Of a DNA stretch of 35,010 bases, positions 1 to 9,310 are shown piece by piece. The notes under the pieces are model-generated. The model was given only the letters and a program-made list of their open reading frames with translations, was not told where the DNA came from and searched no databases. Source of the DNA: Kocuria atrinae C3-8. GTDB lineage: Bacteria > Actinomycetota > Actinomycetes > Actinomycetales > Micrococcaceae. The stretch is from the NCBI RefSeq assembly GCF_000286355.1, contig NZ_AJXN01000105.1:1-35010 (forward strand), given 5' to 3'. Position 1 is the stretch's first letter; each line of letters opens with the position of its first letter. The position numbers and the translations under genes are program-made.

Positions 1-44
1 AAACGGCGGTGGGACGCTCCTTCGGGAGCGTCCCACCGCCGTTT
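1..44. terminator. Bidirectional hairpin terminator
   Basis: A perfect inverted repeat with 20-bp arms around a TTCG tetraloop at 21-24. The arms begin AAACGG and end CCGTTT. It lies just beyond the stop codon of the minus-strand gene at 100-1270, so it probably ends that transcript and also one entering from the left. Confidence 0.85.
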
Positions 45-99
45 CTATGTCCTGCTTGATGGCCCGGTGCTCAGCACTCGGTCCCGGGTGCTGCGCGAG

Positions 100-1270
100 C
101 TACTGCTGATCAGGCTTCCGTTCCGAATCAGCGGAGTCCTGGGATTCGGGCTGGTCCTTGGACCACGGCGCATTGGCCGCGGACGACCCGTGATGCTGCT
201 GGGGCCGGCCCTGGCCTGCCCCCTGAGATGGCTGAGCACCCTGTGATTGCGGCGCACCTTGGGACTGCGGGGTGCTTTGGGACTGCAGAGTGCCCTGGGG
301 CTGCTGCGCAGGCTGAGACTGGGGCTGGACGGGTGCTTCCGGCTCCAAGCGGATACCGTACTGCGGACGGCCGTCCGGGAGGTCAGGGAACTTGGCGGAA
401 CGGTTGGAATCCGGCTGCTGCTGCGGTTGACCCTGCACACGTTGGCCGTAGGCGGGCTGTCCTTGCTGACCCTGGGGTGCCGGACCGTTCTGATGGCCCT
501 GCTGCGGCGCGCCACCCTGTTGGCCCGACCCACCGTTCCAACCCTGCTGCCCCTGCTGAGGGCCGGGCTGGTGCGGTCCCGGCTGGCCACCGTACGGCCC
601 GGAGTAACCCTGGGGACCGTTGGGGCCTTGCGAGCCAGGTCGACCCTGGGGCCAGTTCTGCCCCTGTGGTCCGTTGTATCCCTGGGGACCATTCAGTCCT
701 TGGGGACCCCACTGCCCCTGCGGCGGACCCCACTGGCCACGCTGGCCGTTAGGCCCCTGCGGGGGCTGGTTCCAGCCACCCTGCTGGGGACGGGAGCCCG
801 GTGCCTGGCGCAGGTTGAGACGCCCAGAACGTTGCGGGCTTCACCGGCGACCTCCGGAGCGGCGATCACTTCGTAGCTGCCCGCCACGATGCGGTTGGTC
901 GAGGTGAAGTCACGCTTGCCACGCTGCATCGCGTAGGTGATGGTCGCGAGCAACATCCAGAAGGCACCACCCATGATGATGGGCAGCAACAGCGCCTGTG
1001 CCAGGTCCATGCCACCCAGCAGCGACATGAGCAGACCGAAGAACGCGCCGAACACCACACCGTTGAGCGCGCCTGGAGCGCCACCTTGGGATAGGACAAA
1101 CGACCGGTCACCTGCTCCACGGACTTCAGATCGCTGCCGATGATGGAGATCTTGGCGACCTCGAACTGCTGGTCGGCCAGGTAGTCCACGGCCTTCTGCG
1201 CGTCTGCGTAGGTCGTGTAGCGACCGATGGCTTCACCGCGTGGAATCTCCGCGGTCGTGGACAGTGTCAT
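100..1270 (-). CDS. General-stress-protein-like (PF11181 type) protein with Gln/Pro/Gly-rich tail, two frame breaks
   Basis: About 390 residues once two breaks are repaired. The N-terminal part ([20 protein letters not shown], then a YPKVAL segment) resembles the YflT/general stress protein 17M-like domain of actinobacteria. Two hydrophobic segments follow (around [14 protein letters not shown] and [15 protein letters not shown]), which suggests membrane insertion. From about residue 150 the protein is low complexity, built from GPQG, QGQ and SQGAPQSQ repeats. I chose the ATG at 1270 because AGGGG lies just upstream and the family starts near PRGE; an ATG at 1363 is also open. The frame changes near 1072 and near 829-832, each repaired by one added G/C. 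The function is unknown; the stress label is family knowledge only. Confidence 0.7.
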
Positions 1271-1421
1271 GGGCCCCTGGACGAATAACTCATGCGTCCC
1301 ATTCTCGCGTAGTTTCTCGGTAGGCAGCAGGGAAACCGCTGGATCATCGCGACCGGTGAACATCGGCGACTCGTCATCGGAATCTCACGGGCACGAATGC
1401 TGCTCAATCGTTCCCGTTCAC

Positions 1422-1427
1422 TAGGCT
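1422..1427 (+). promoter_or_regulatory. -10 hexamer of leaderless mgtE-like transcript
   Basis: TAGGCT followed by 6 bases and the GTG start at 1434, with no Shine-Dalgarno sequence. This spacing puts the transcription start at the start codon. Confidence 0.6.
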
Positions 1428-1433
1428 GGGACG

Positions 1434-2732
1434 GTGAGCACAAACCTCTCCAAAATTTTCGTGGCCCGGTTGATCGGCCTGGACGTGTTCGACCCGCTGG
1501 GTGACCGGCTGGGCCGATTACGTGACCTCGTGGTGCTGCTGCGCCCCGGGGGTCGTGGTCAGTCCATGGCGCGCCCCATCGTGGTGGGCTTGGTGGTCGA
1601 GGTGCTCGGCAAGAAACGCGTGTTCGTGCCCATGACGCGTGTGACCAGCATCGATGCGGAACAGATCATCTGCACCGGTCTGGTCAACCTGCGCCGCTTC
1701 GAGCAGCGCGGCGCGGAAACACTGGCCATTGGCGAACTCTTCGACCGCACCGTGGTGCTGTTGGACGGTTCCGGAACCGCAACCATCGAAGACATGGCCA
1801 TGCAGCAGGTCGGCAACCGCGGCGACTGGCTCATCACTCAGCTGTTCGTGCGCCGCTCCGGCAGCGCGGGAGGCCTGATCCGGCGTCGCGGTGAAACCCT
1901 GGTCGTGGACTGGGAGGACACGGACGATCCCTCCAACGCCGGCCATCAACCGGCCACGCAGTGGATCTCCCAGCACGAAGAGGACCAGGCAGCGGACATC
2001 GCGGACGAACTACGCGGCATGCCCGAGAAGCGCATGCTCGAGATCGCTGCCGAACTGCAGGACGAACGGCTCGCGGACGTGCTCGAGGAGCTTCCCGAGG
2101 AGCACCAGGTCTTCATCCTGACCCACCTGGGCAACGAACGCGCCGTCGCCCTCCTCGAGGAAATGGACCCGGACGACGCCGCCGACCTCCTCAACGAGTT
2201 GCCCCCCGAGGACGCCGAGAAGTTCATCACCATGATGGAACCGGAGGACGCCGAGGACGTGCGCCGTCTGCGAACCTACGAAGAGGGCACAGCCGGTTCA
2301 CTCATGACCCCGGTGCCCATCGTGCTGCCTCCCGAAGCCACCGTCGCGGAAGCGCTCGCCCACATCCGCCAAGAAGAAATCATTCCCGCTGCAGCCTCGG
2401 CGGTGCTCGTGTGCCGGCCGCCCCTGGAAACCCCCACGGGTAAGTACCTGGGCTTCGTGCACACCCAGCGGCTCTTGCGCTACCCCCCGCCCGAGGCCAT
2501 CGGCAACCTGATCGACCGCTCCATCGAACCCGTGTCCGACATGGCCTCGTTGGAGGAAGTCGCTCGAGAACTGGCCTCCTACGACCTCACCATCCTGCCG
2601 ATCGTCAACGACGCGGACCGACTGGTGGGCGCTGTGACCATTGATGACGTGCTCGACGCGCTGCTGCCCGATGACTGGCGCACCTATGACGACGGCACCC
2701 CGATCCGGAAGGTGGGTAAGCGGTATGAGTGA
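1434..2732 (+). CDS. MgtE N-terminal/CBS-domain protein without the transporter domain
   Basis: 432 residues, intact. Residues 1-100 look like a PRC-barrel-type beta domain. Residues about 180-290 form the acidic helical MgtE_N superhelix (DIADELRGMPEKRM, LLEEMDPDDAADLLNELPPE). Residues about 290-425 hold tandem CBS domains (GSLMTPVPIVLPPEATVAEAL, then LPIVNDADRLVGAVTIDDVL). In true MgtE Mg2+ channels these cytosolic domains gate a five-helix membrane domain, which is absent here, so the protein is probably a Mg2+- or nucleotide-sensing regulator rather than a channel. Start is GTG with a leaderless promoter geometry. Its end overlaps the DUF1003 gene by 8 bases, so the two are translationally coupled. 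Confidence 0.85.
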   Translation: MSTNLSKIFVARLIGLDVFDPLGDRLGRLRDLVVLLRPGGRGQSMARPIVVGLVVEVLGKKRVFVPMTRVTSIDAEQIICTGLVNLRRFEQRGAETLAIGELFDRTVVLLDGSGTATIEDMAMQQVGNRGDWLITQLFVRRSGSAGGLIRRRGETLVVDWEDTDDPSNAGHQPATQWISQHEEDQAADIADELRGMPEKRMLEIAAELQDERLADVLEELPEEHQVFILTHLGNERAVALLEEMDPDDAADLLNELPPEDAEKFITMMEPEDAEDVRRLRTYEEGTAGSLMTPVPIVLPPEATVAEALAHIRQEEIIPAAASAVLVCRPPLETPTGKYLGFVHTQRLLRYPPPEAIGNLIDRSIEPVSDMASLEEVARELASYDLTILPIVNDADRLVGAVTIDDVLDALLPDDWRTYDDGTPIRKVGKRYE

Positions 2733-3374
2733 ACCCAAACGCAACCAGTCCTCCCAGTACACCCCGGTACCGCTGGATCAGCCTCGTGAGTACCGCCCCA
2801 ATTTCTTCCAGCGGTTCCGCCCCAACCCGGATTCCTTCGGTCAGCTGACCGAAACCTTCGCCCGCTGGATGGGCACCCCTCAGTTCCTGCTGTGGATGTC
2901 CATCTTCGTGTTCGTATGGCTGGGCTGGAACACGCTGGCTCCCGAGAGCATGCAGTTCGACCCGCGTGCGCTCAACTACACCCTGTTGACGCTGATGCTG
3001 TCCCTCCAGGCCTCCTACGCAGCACCCCTGTTGCTGTTGGCACAGAACCGCCAGGACGACCGTGACCGCGTGGTCGCCGAGGAGGACCGCAAGCGCGGCC
3101 AGCAGAACCTCGCAGACACCGAGTACCTGACCCGGGAAATCGCCTCACTGCGCATTGCGCTGCGAGAGGTGGCCACCCGCGACTACGTGCGCTCAGAACT
3201 GCGTACGCTGCTCGAAGAGATCCTGGAAGCACAGGAGAACAACCAACCCGATACGGCGGACGCGGACAAGCGTCCAAGAAGGAACCCGGTCAGGGAAAGA
3301 AGAAGAAAAAGAATCAGCCTGCCACCACGGCCCTCCCCGTGGTTCCCCGGGCTGCGGACGGTAAGGATTCATGA
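2725..3374 (+). CDS. DUF1003 membrane protein, one frame break
   Basis: About 216 residues. The body matches DUF1003: two hydrophobic helices ([18 protein letters not shown], and a second around [23 protein letters not shown]) followed by the conserved NRQDDRDR motif and a charged coiled-coil-like stretch. The ATG at 2725 overlaps the end of the mgtE-like gene. The natural end is the TGA at 3372-3374, which gives an ATGA overlap with mrp. To reach it the frame must change near 3271 in the Lys-rich tail (one base missing after GACAAGCG). Without this repair the frame runs on through mrp as a spurious 645-residue fusion. The partnership with the MgtE-like protein is inferred from overlap and is common in Micrococcaceae. 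Confidence 0.8.
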
Positions 3375-4578
3375 CCGACTCCCCCAACGATCCACACGCA
3401 CTCGACCCCCAGCTGCGCACCGCGCTCGACAAGGTCATCGACCCCGAGCTGCGCCGGCCCATCACCGAACTGGGCATGGTTCAGTCCGCCCAGTTGGACG
3501 GCAACACGGCACGGGTGACCATCCTCCTGACCGTCTCGGGGTGCCCCATGCGCGGCACGATCGAGACGGACGTGACCGAGGCCCTGAGCGCCGTCGATGG
3601 CGTCACGGACGTGTCCGTGGAGGTGGGCGTCATGACCCCGGCCCAGCGCGAGGAACTCCAGGAGAAGCTCGGGCACCGCAAGTCCAACCCGTTCGCCGAT
3701 CCCCACAATCTCACGCGCGTTCACGCCGTGACCAGTGGCAAGGGTGGCGTGGGCAAATCGAGCGTGACGGTGAATATCGCCGCGGCACTGGCCGCGATGG
3801 GCCGCACCGTGGGCATCGTGGACGCGGACATCCACGGCTTCTCGGTCCCCGGTCTGCTCGGCATCACCCAGCCGCCCACGCGCGTGGCGACATGATCCTG
3901 CCGCCGGTGGTCGAGGTCCCCACCGACCTCAAGACCCCCTATGACGACGCCGCTCCGGGCGCCTCCCAGCGCCGGGCCAACCGTGGCGTGATCAAGGTGA
4001 TCTCGATCGGGATGTTCGTGGACCCCTCGCAACCCGTTGCGTGGCGCGGACCCATGCTGCACCGTGCGGTGGAGCAGTTCCTCACGGACGTGCACTTCGG
4101 CGACCTTGATCATTTGTTGCTCGACCTGCCCCCCGGCACCGGTGACATCGCCATTTCCGTGGGTCAACTACTGCCCAACTCCGGAGTGCTGGTGGTCTCC
4201 ACCCCGCAGCACGCGGCGGTGACCGTGGCCGAGCGCTCCGGTGCACTGGCCCAGCAGACCGATCAGAAGGTCACGGGCGTGGTCGAGAACATGTCGGCCA
4301 TGGTCATGCCGGACGGAACCCGCATGGAAGTCTTCGGCGCCGGCGGCGGGGCGACCATTGCGGCGTCGTTGACCGAACGCCTCGGCTACGACGTGCCATT
4401 GCTCGGTGAGATCCCGCTGGACGTGACCGTGCGTGAGGGGGCCGACCGCGGCGAACCCGCTGTGTGGGCCAACCCTGATTCCCCGGCCGCCCAGCACCTG
4501 TGGGCCGTGGCCAAGGCTATCGATGAGCAGGGACGTAACCTGGCCGGCAGACGTCTGGGCATCACACCGCGGGGGTGA
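3371..4578 (+). CDS. mrp: Mrp/NBP35-family Fe-S cluster carrier ATPase, one frame break
   Basis: About 402 residues. Residues 8-100 form a MIP18/DUF59-like domain ([18 protein letters not shown], with TVSGCPMR). The ParA/MinD-like P-loop is [10 protein letters not shown] near residue 123, followed by [14 protein letters not shown], and the Walker B-like motif is DLPPGTGD. Mrp proteins bind and transfer [4Fe-4S] clusters using ATP. The frame breaks near 3887: one G restored in GTGGCGAC gives the expected VGDMILPPV junction. The CxxC pair found in many Mrp proteins is not visible in the C-terminal half. The start overlaps the DUF1003 stop (ATGA), so the gene is the third in a mgtE-like/DUF1003/mrp operon. 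Confidence 0.88.
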
Positions 4579-4599
4579 TGTCCCCGCACCGATCGGCCC

Positions 4600-4641
4600 A
4601 AAACGACCCGTGGCCCGCAACGTTGCGGCACGGGTCGTTTT
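4600..4641. terminator. Bidirectional terminator between mrp and tatB
   Basis: AAAACGACCCGTG at 4600-4612 pairs with CACGGGTCGTTTT at 4629-4641. The intervening bases contain a second palindrome, CCGCAACGTTGCGG. The A and T runs at the two ends make it work on both strands, and it lies between two convergent genes. Confidence 0.85.
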
Positions 4642-4672
4642 CGGTGCTGGTGACAGTCGACTCTGTGCTGAC

Positions 4673-5027
4673 TCAGGTGCTTCCGTGTCGAAGGGAGCCC
4701 GCTCGCCGGGTTCAAGCCTGCGGACCGTGGGGGCCGCGACCGAAGCGGCCTGATATGCCGGTGCCTGGGGTTCGTCGTCCTCCATGAGGCTTCGCGGACG
4801 ATCACGCGCGGGTCGTACTGGCGAGGATCGAGTTTGCGCCAGTCCACGTCCGAGAATTCGGGGCCGAGCGTTTCCTTGAGGTCGTCCTTGGCGCCGGTCG
4901 CATAGCGCTTGAGGGACTTGATGAGGTCCTTGAGCTTCTCGGCGTATTCGGGCAGCCGCTCAGGCCCGATGACCACCAGGGCCACCACCAGGATGAGGAT
5001 GGCTTCTCCGCCAGAAATGCCGAACAC
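4673..5027 (-). CDS. tatB: Twin-arginine translocase subunit TatB, frame breaks near the 3' end
   Basis: The N-terminus (FGISGGEAILILVVALVVIG, then PERLPEYAEKLKDLIKSLKR) is a single membrane helix, a PERLPEY hinge and an amphipathic helix, as in TatB. The DVDWRKLDPRQYDPR box is typical of actinobacterial TatB. TatB works with TatC to receive folded, twin-arginine-signal proteins such as the amidase at 24412-25598. Start is GTG at 5027 behind a leaderless-type TAGGTT. The frame breaks near 4789; one G/C restored gives REALMEDDEPQAPAY. The stop is uncertain: my end at 4673 assumes a second lost C near 4676, giving about 118 residues and a stop before the terminator. Confidence 0.8.
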
Positions 5028-5033
5028 TTACTG

Positions 5034-5039
5034 AACCTA
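5034..5039 (-). promoter_or_regulatory. -10 hexamer of leaderless tatB transcript
   Basis: On the minus strand TAGGTT is followed by 6 bases and the GTG at 5027. No Shine-Dalgarno sequence is visible. Confidence 0.5.
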
Positions 5040-5073
5040 CCAACGCCGTATGACGCGCACGTGAACGACGCGT

Positions 5074-5781
5074 TTACCCAACAATTTCCCGCAGCCCGTC
5101 CAGCACCGTGGTGCCGAAACCGTCCGGTTCGGAACCAGGCAGCGTGACGCGGCCTCGTTCTTCCGCGGCTACAAGGGTAAGGGTACGCGACAGCGTGGAC
5201 GGAGACGCGTCAGTCATCACCGTGTACACGACATCGTCACGGGACATCACGGCCCGCCACGGTTCGGAGCGGACTACCCATAGCTGAGTGCCCTCCACCG
5301 CGGATTCATGCAGTCCCTCGGCGCTGACCGGCAGGCCGGTGGCACCGTCCACTGGATTGTTCGGGTTCACGTCACCGCGCTGTTCGATGACCTGCACACG
5401 GTGGTGATCGTTGACCAACGTAATGGCCACCATGGGTTGCCCGGCCACCTCACCCTGCACCATGGACTCGACCTGATAGCCCTCCGAGGCCAGGGAGGGC
5501 AGGGTCCAACCTTCTGCGCGCAGAGATTGTGCGTCGGTTTCCGTGGTGGTCGTGATCATGCCGCCGCTACCGTTCCAGGCCGCCGCTGCGGGCGGCGTGT
5601 TCTCCGCGTCGGTGGAGTTCAATTTATTGCCCACGGTCCATCCGACGCCCACGAGCAGGGCCGCGGTGACGCACAGGGCCACCGTGGTGGCGAAAAGAAC
5701 GGTGCGGCGATGGGGGACGCGGCGCATTCGGCTGACGTTTTGGTACAGCGTGCTCAGTGCGGTCTCCCCCTCCCGGATCAA
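5074..5781 (-). CDS. Membrane-anchored protein of unknown function, start uncertain
   Basis: Up to 235 residues. A basic N-terminus (RMRRVPHRR, residues 18-26) precedes one hydrophobic helix at about 28-51. A roughly 180-residue extracytoplasmic part rich in Val, Thr and Asp follows (for example WTLPSLASEGYQVESMVQG). This topology resembles the periplasmic part of anti-sigma factors or RseB-like regulators, which are common beside tatB in Micrococcaceae, but no zinc-finger anti-sigma motif is present and I do not assign a function. The open frame begins at a TTG (5781). A purine-rich GGGAGGGGGAG lies within codons 3-6 and points to a slightly later start, but no ATG/GTG fits it; the first ATG is at 5727. 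Confidence 0.6.
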   Translation of the reverse strand: MIREGETALSTLYQNVSRMRRVPHRRTVLFATTVALCVTAALLVGVGWTVGNKLNSTDAENTPPAAAAWNGSGGMITTTTETDAQSLRAEGWTLPSLASEGYQVESMVQGEVAGQPMVAITLVNDHHRVQVIEQRGDVNPNNPVDGATGLPVSAEGLHESAVEGTQLWVVRSEPWRAVMSRDDVVYTVMTDASPSTLSRTLTLVAAEERGRVTLPGSEPDGFGTTVLDGLREIVG

Positions 5782-6044
5782 GAACGGTGGATCGTTGAAT
5801 TGACGTTGTCATTGTGTGTCGTGAAGCTGACAGAGATCTGGGTGGTCGCGGGAAAATCTCCCGGCTGGGATGACCTGGGAACGGGTTGTGGCGCCTTGGG
5901 TGGGATTCCGTGCCCTCCGCGCGCTGACCGGCCCGGGTACACACGTGCCATGGGGACCGCGATAAGCTGAACCATCATCACCGCAATGGAAGTTCTGCCG
6001 CGGAACGAGACCACAAGGAAGCAGCGAAGGGCACACTAACGTCC
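5782..6044. other. Divergent intergenic region
   Basis: 263 bases between the minus-strand membrane protein and the plus-strand methyltransferase. The short open frames here do not look coding. No clear operator or confident promoter hexamer pair is visible. Confidence 0.5.
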
Positions 6045-6677
6045 ATGAGTACGGATAAGACCACCAGCTGGGCCTATTGCGAGGCTTACGCCACGGACGA
6101 CGAAACCGCGTACCGTGCCCGCGAGCGCTCCCTCGCCCTTCGACTGGACCCGGTCACCCCCGCCACGGCGGCGCTGCTCACGGTGCTCGCGGCGTCATCC
6201 CGTCCCGCGACCGTGGTCGAGGTCGGCACCGGTGCGGGTGTCTCCGGGCTGTCGCTGCTGCGGGGTATGCCCTCGAATTCCGTGTTGACCACGATTGACA
6301 CGGACATTCGCGCTCTGCGCGCCGCCCGTGACACGTTCCGGGAAGCCGGTTTCGAGACCAAGCGGACCCGCACCATCTCCGGTGCCGCTTCACTGGTGCT
6401 GCCCCGTCTGACCGAGAATTCCTACGACATGGTGTTCCTGGACGCTGATCTCGCCAACACCGCCGAGTACGTGATCGAGGGCGCGCGCCTGTTGCGTCGC
6501 GGAGGCATGTTGATCGTCAATGACGCCTTGCACCAGGACCGAGTGTCCCAGCCGGCCCACCGGGACGAGGACACCGTGATCATGCGCGACGTGGTACGCA
6601 CCCTGCGCGGCGAAGAACGCCTGGCAAGCACCCTGCTTCCCACGGGCACCGGGGTGCTGTTGGCCGTGCGGCGCTGA
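6045..6677 (+). CDS. SAM-dependent O-methyltransferase (family 3)
   Basis: 210 residues, intact. VVEVGTGAGVSGLSLLRG at about residues 57-74 is the SAM-binding motif I, IDTDIRALRAARD supplies the acidic ribose-binding motif, and MVFLDADLANTAEYV is the metal-associated DAD region of the catechol/caffeoyl-CoA O-methyltransferase-like family. The substrate cannot be told from sequence; many actinobacterial members are uncharacterised. The ATG at 6045 has GAAGGG about 14 bases upstream, slightly too far for an ideal ribosome site. It is followed by the long terminator at 6797-6847 and is probably a single-gene transcript. Confidence 0.85.
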   Translation: MSTDKTTSWAYCEAYATDDETAYRARERSLALRLDPVTPATAALLTVLAASSRPATVVEVGTGAGVSGLSLLRGMPSNSVLTTIDTDIRALRAARDTFREAGFETKRTRTISGAASLVLPRLTENSYDMVFLDADLANTAEYVIEGARLLRRGGMLIVNDALHQDRVSQPAHRDEDTVIMRDVVRTLRGEERLASTLLPTGTGVLLAVRR

Positions 6678-6796
6678 CCGGCACCGCTACCTGCGCCGAA
6701 GAACGGCCTTGGAACAGGGCCGGATGGGCCGGACGACACCGCGCTAAACCCCCGACACTTCCGAATCAGCACCACGTTTCTGGCCTATGAGACCGA

Positions 6797-6847
6797 ACAA
6801 ACCTCGAGGGTCCACACACGTTGCGTGTGTGGACCCTCGAGGTTTGT
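6797..6847. terminator. Long hairpin terminator between methyltransferase and DUF3117 genes
   Basis: Arms starting ACAAACCTCGAGGG and ending CCCTCGAGGTTTGT, more than 20 bp, around a short loop near 6820-6823. It lies between convergent genes. Terminal A and T runs are short. Confidence 0.8.
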
Positions 6848-6868
6848 CGTGCGGTGAAGAATCGACCG

Positions 6869-7036
6869 TTACTCGGTCACCTTGGCGAGGCACTCGCGAA
6901 GCTCCGTGGCTTCGTTGGCCTTCAGCTCCACCACCAGGCGCCCGCCACCTTCCAGGGGGACCCGCATGATGAGGCTGCGCCCCTCCTTGGTGACTTCCAT
7001 CGGTCCGTCACCGGTTCTAGGCTTCATGGCCGCCAT
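6869..7036 (-). CDS. DUF3117 small conserved actinobacterial protein
   Basis: 55 residues (MAAMKPRTGDGPMEVTKEGR, ending LRECLAKVTE). The sequence is close to the near-invariant DUF3117 consensus of actinobacteria, whose function is unknown. GAGGAG lies 8 bases before the ATG at 7036, a strong ribosome site. The gene stands alone, about 100 bases upstream of the end of the mannosyltransferase gene and in the same direction. Its small size keeps it below common ORF cut-offs. Confidence 0.92.
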   Translation of the reverse strand: MAAMKPRTGDGPMEVTKEGRSLIMRVPLEGGGRLVVELKANEATELRECLAKVTE

Positions 7037-7135
7037 GTATGAACTCCTCTTCGTGTGTACCTACGGCCTCCATCTTATCGAACACTCACCGGATACCGTG
7101 ACCAGCCCCACCCCCGGGGCCGCTGACATGGGTGA

Positions 7136-8439
7136 TCACGGCGGGTAATCGCCGCCGCCGGGAAGCTGCTTCCAGTGCCACAACCACCCCACCCACACGA
7201 GCTGCAGGATGGCCCCGGTGATGATGAGCAGCGTTCGATACGCCTTGGACTCGGACACGTGCACTAACGGGCCGGCCAGCAGCGCCCACGGGAGCAACAA
7301 GCGGAACGTGGAGGACTGCGGGTGCAGGACCAACAGCAGGTAGACACCGTACGCCGCGATCCAGACCCGCACGAAGAACGGCAGGGATTCCTTCACCACG
7401 CGTGAGCGGAGCATCAAGACGACCGCGACGACCAGTACCACGGGTGCCACAACCCCCACCGGTCCGAACAGGTTCACGCCCCGGTCCACCCACGGCAGGA
7501 TGGGAATCACCCGGTTGTCCGCACGCCAGGCCGTTTCCGTCTCGGTGTACGCGGTGAATTCGCCCGTGACGGCCCACGCGATGGCGGGCCAGCTCAGGGC
7601 CGCTGTGCAAGCGATCAGGCCACTACGAGCCAACGGTCCGCGCACTGATACCAGGTCCGTTCACCGCAACGCACGCTCACCACACTGCGCCACAGCCACC
7701 ACACACCCAGGGCCGCGGCGAAGGCCACGCCGGTGGGCCTGGTGAGCGCCATGATCACGGTAAACACCGCCGCCAACAACGCCCTATCTCGCACGACGGC
7801 CAGAATGGCCAGGCTCAGGAACAACAGGTGCAGTGCTTCTGAATACGGCGTCTGCAGCACCGGCGCCACGGGATTGAAGGCCACCACGGCAACCGCCCAC
7901 AGTGGAGCCTTGCCCACGCCGTTGGCCCAGCGGGACCCGCGTAGGGCTGGAACGGCGTCGAAAATCTTGTAGAGCACCAGTGCCGCACCGAATCCCGCGA
8001 GCAATGAGACCGTGGCCGCGGTCAAGGCCCAGCCACTACCCGTGACCGCATCGATACCGCGGACCAGGAAGGGGTGCACGGGATAGAAGGCCCACTGGTT
8101 CTGCTCGGCGTGACCGAACACGTCGCGGGGAATCTGAGCGGGATAGCCCTCCGAGAAAATCCGGTGGTACCAGTCCGAATCCCAGATATCCACGAACTGC
8201 AGATAGCTTAGGGCGCCGTCCCCCCAGGGACCGGGACCTTGCTGGCGACCCACCACCGTGAACACGATCCAACCCCACGCGCGGGACAGCCCGTAGACCA
8301 GCAGCACAGCCAACCACCACGGGGTAACGGCCCAGGCCCGCTGGAGTTGGGCCGCAATGCCGGCGCGCGGGCGAGTCGGCTCGGTGTCGACACGGGGCGA
8401 GGTTCCGCCCACGGGGGCCGAATCCGAGGAACTGCTCAT
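7136..8439 (-). CDS. Gpi18-like mannosyltransferase (GT-C type) membrane protein, one frame break
   Basis: About 434 residues. Numerous hydrophobic helices and a first extracytoplasmic loop with WDSDWYHRIFSEGYP, whose acidic pair fits the metal/lipid-phosphate-sugar site of GT-C enzymes, followed by NQWAFYPVHPFLVRG. This matches the COG5542/PIG-V-related family that uses polyprenyl-phosphate mannose, probably for lipoglycans or protein mannosylation at the outer face of the membrane. The frame breaks near 7657: one G restored gives CGERDLVSVRGPLARSG. The start ATG overlaps the stop of the LOG-family gene by 4 bases (ATGA), so the two are translationally coupled although functionally unrelated. 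Confidence 0.75.
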
Positions 8440-9218
8440 GCGCCGGTGCCGTTCGACGCCGCGTGCGCCTCAACCAAAATGTTCACCGCCTGATCCACGC
8501 TGTCCGTGACGTGGAACAGGTCGAGATCATCGGGAGAGATCTTGAGATCGCTCGCGACCGTCTGTTCGAGCCACGTGACCAGCGGGGACCAGAAAGCCGT
8601 GCCCATCAGGATGACCGGGAAACGAGTGACCTTACCGGTCTGCACCAGCGTGAGCGCCTCGAAAAGTTCGTCCAGGGTGCCGAACCCGCCCGGGAGCACC
8701 ACGAACCCCTGGGTGTACTTCACGAACATGGTCTTGCGGGCAAAGAAATAGCGGAAGTTGATGCCCAGATCCACCCAGTCGTTGAGCCGCTGTTCGTGGG
8801 GTAGTTCAATGCCGATACCCACCGACTGGGCTCCCACGTCCACCGCTCCCCGGTTGGCCGCTTCCATCACGCCCGGACCACCGCCGGTGACCACTGCGTA
8901 GCCGGCGCGGCCGAGAGCTTGACCGACCTCACGAGCCGTTTGGTACTCGGGGTGCTCCTGCGGAGTTCGAGCAGAACCGAACACGGACACCGCCGGCCCC
9001 AGGGTAGCTAAAGCGTCGAAGCCCTCCACGAATTCCGCTTGAATGCGCAGCACCCGCCACGGGTCCGTGCGCGTGAAATCCTGGGGCGCATGCGGGCGCT
9101 GGTCCAATAACCGCTGGTCAGAGGTGCGGCGCGCCATTTCGGAACGGCGCAGCACCACGGGGCCCTTGAACCGCTCGGGTGGAACCTGATCTGGGGTGGG
9201 ATCGGACGGAATGCTCAT
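8436..9218 (-). CDS. LOG-family protein (TIGR00730), probable nucleoside-5'-monophosphate phosphoribohydrolase
   Basis: 260 residues, intact. The Rossmann-like lysine-decarboxylase fold motifs are present: VTGGGPGVMEAANRGA and the signature PGGFGTLDELFEAL (PGGxGTxxE). LOG proteins cleave cytokinin riboside 5'-monophosphates; in bacteria the natural substrate is often unclear, and older 'lysine decarboxylase' annotations are wrong. An N-terminal extension of about 75 residues before VSVFGSAR is typical of the actinobacterial group. Start is ATG at 9218 behind a leaderless-type TAGCCT. Confidence 0.88.
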   Translation of the reverse strand: MSIPSDPTPDQVPPERFKGPVVLRRSEMARRTSDQRLLDQRPHAPQDFTRTDPWRVLRIQAEFVEGFDALATLGPAVSVFGSARTPQEHPEYQTAREVGQALGRAGYAVVTGGGPGVMEAANRGAVDVGAQSVGIGIELPHEQRLNDWVDLGINFRYFFARKTMFVKYTQGFVVLPGGFGTLDELFEALTLVQTGKVTRFPVILMGTAFWSPLVTWLEQTVASDLKISPDDLDLFHVTDSVDQAVNILVEAHAASNGTGA

Positions 9219-9224
9219 GGTTCC

Positions 9225-9230
9225 AGGCTA
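9225..9230 (-). promoter_or_regulatory. -10 hexamer of leaderless LOG-family transcript
   Basis: TAGCCT on the minus strand, 6 bases before the ATG at 9218. Confidence 0.55.
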
Positions 9231-9310
9231 CGGGGTGCCTAGGACACGCACAGGCGTGTAGCACCGCAGTCAAAACGAAACCTAACTTTAACAATTGCTC
9301 TTGTGTTGTA

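Noticed and set aside
3871..3900. Programmed ribosomal frameshifting in mrp and other broken genes
   Set aside because: There are too many sites, no shared slippery heptamer or stimulatory structure, and all need the same type of repair (one extra G or C in a G/C run).
2641..4578. A 645-residue DUF1003-Mrp fusion protein
   Set aside because: The DUF1003 frame reads through only because a base is missing near 3271; the linker ([15 protein letters not shown]) is out-of-frame mrp sequence, and a second missing base near 3887 brings the frame back into mrp.
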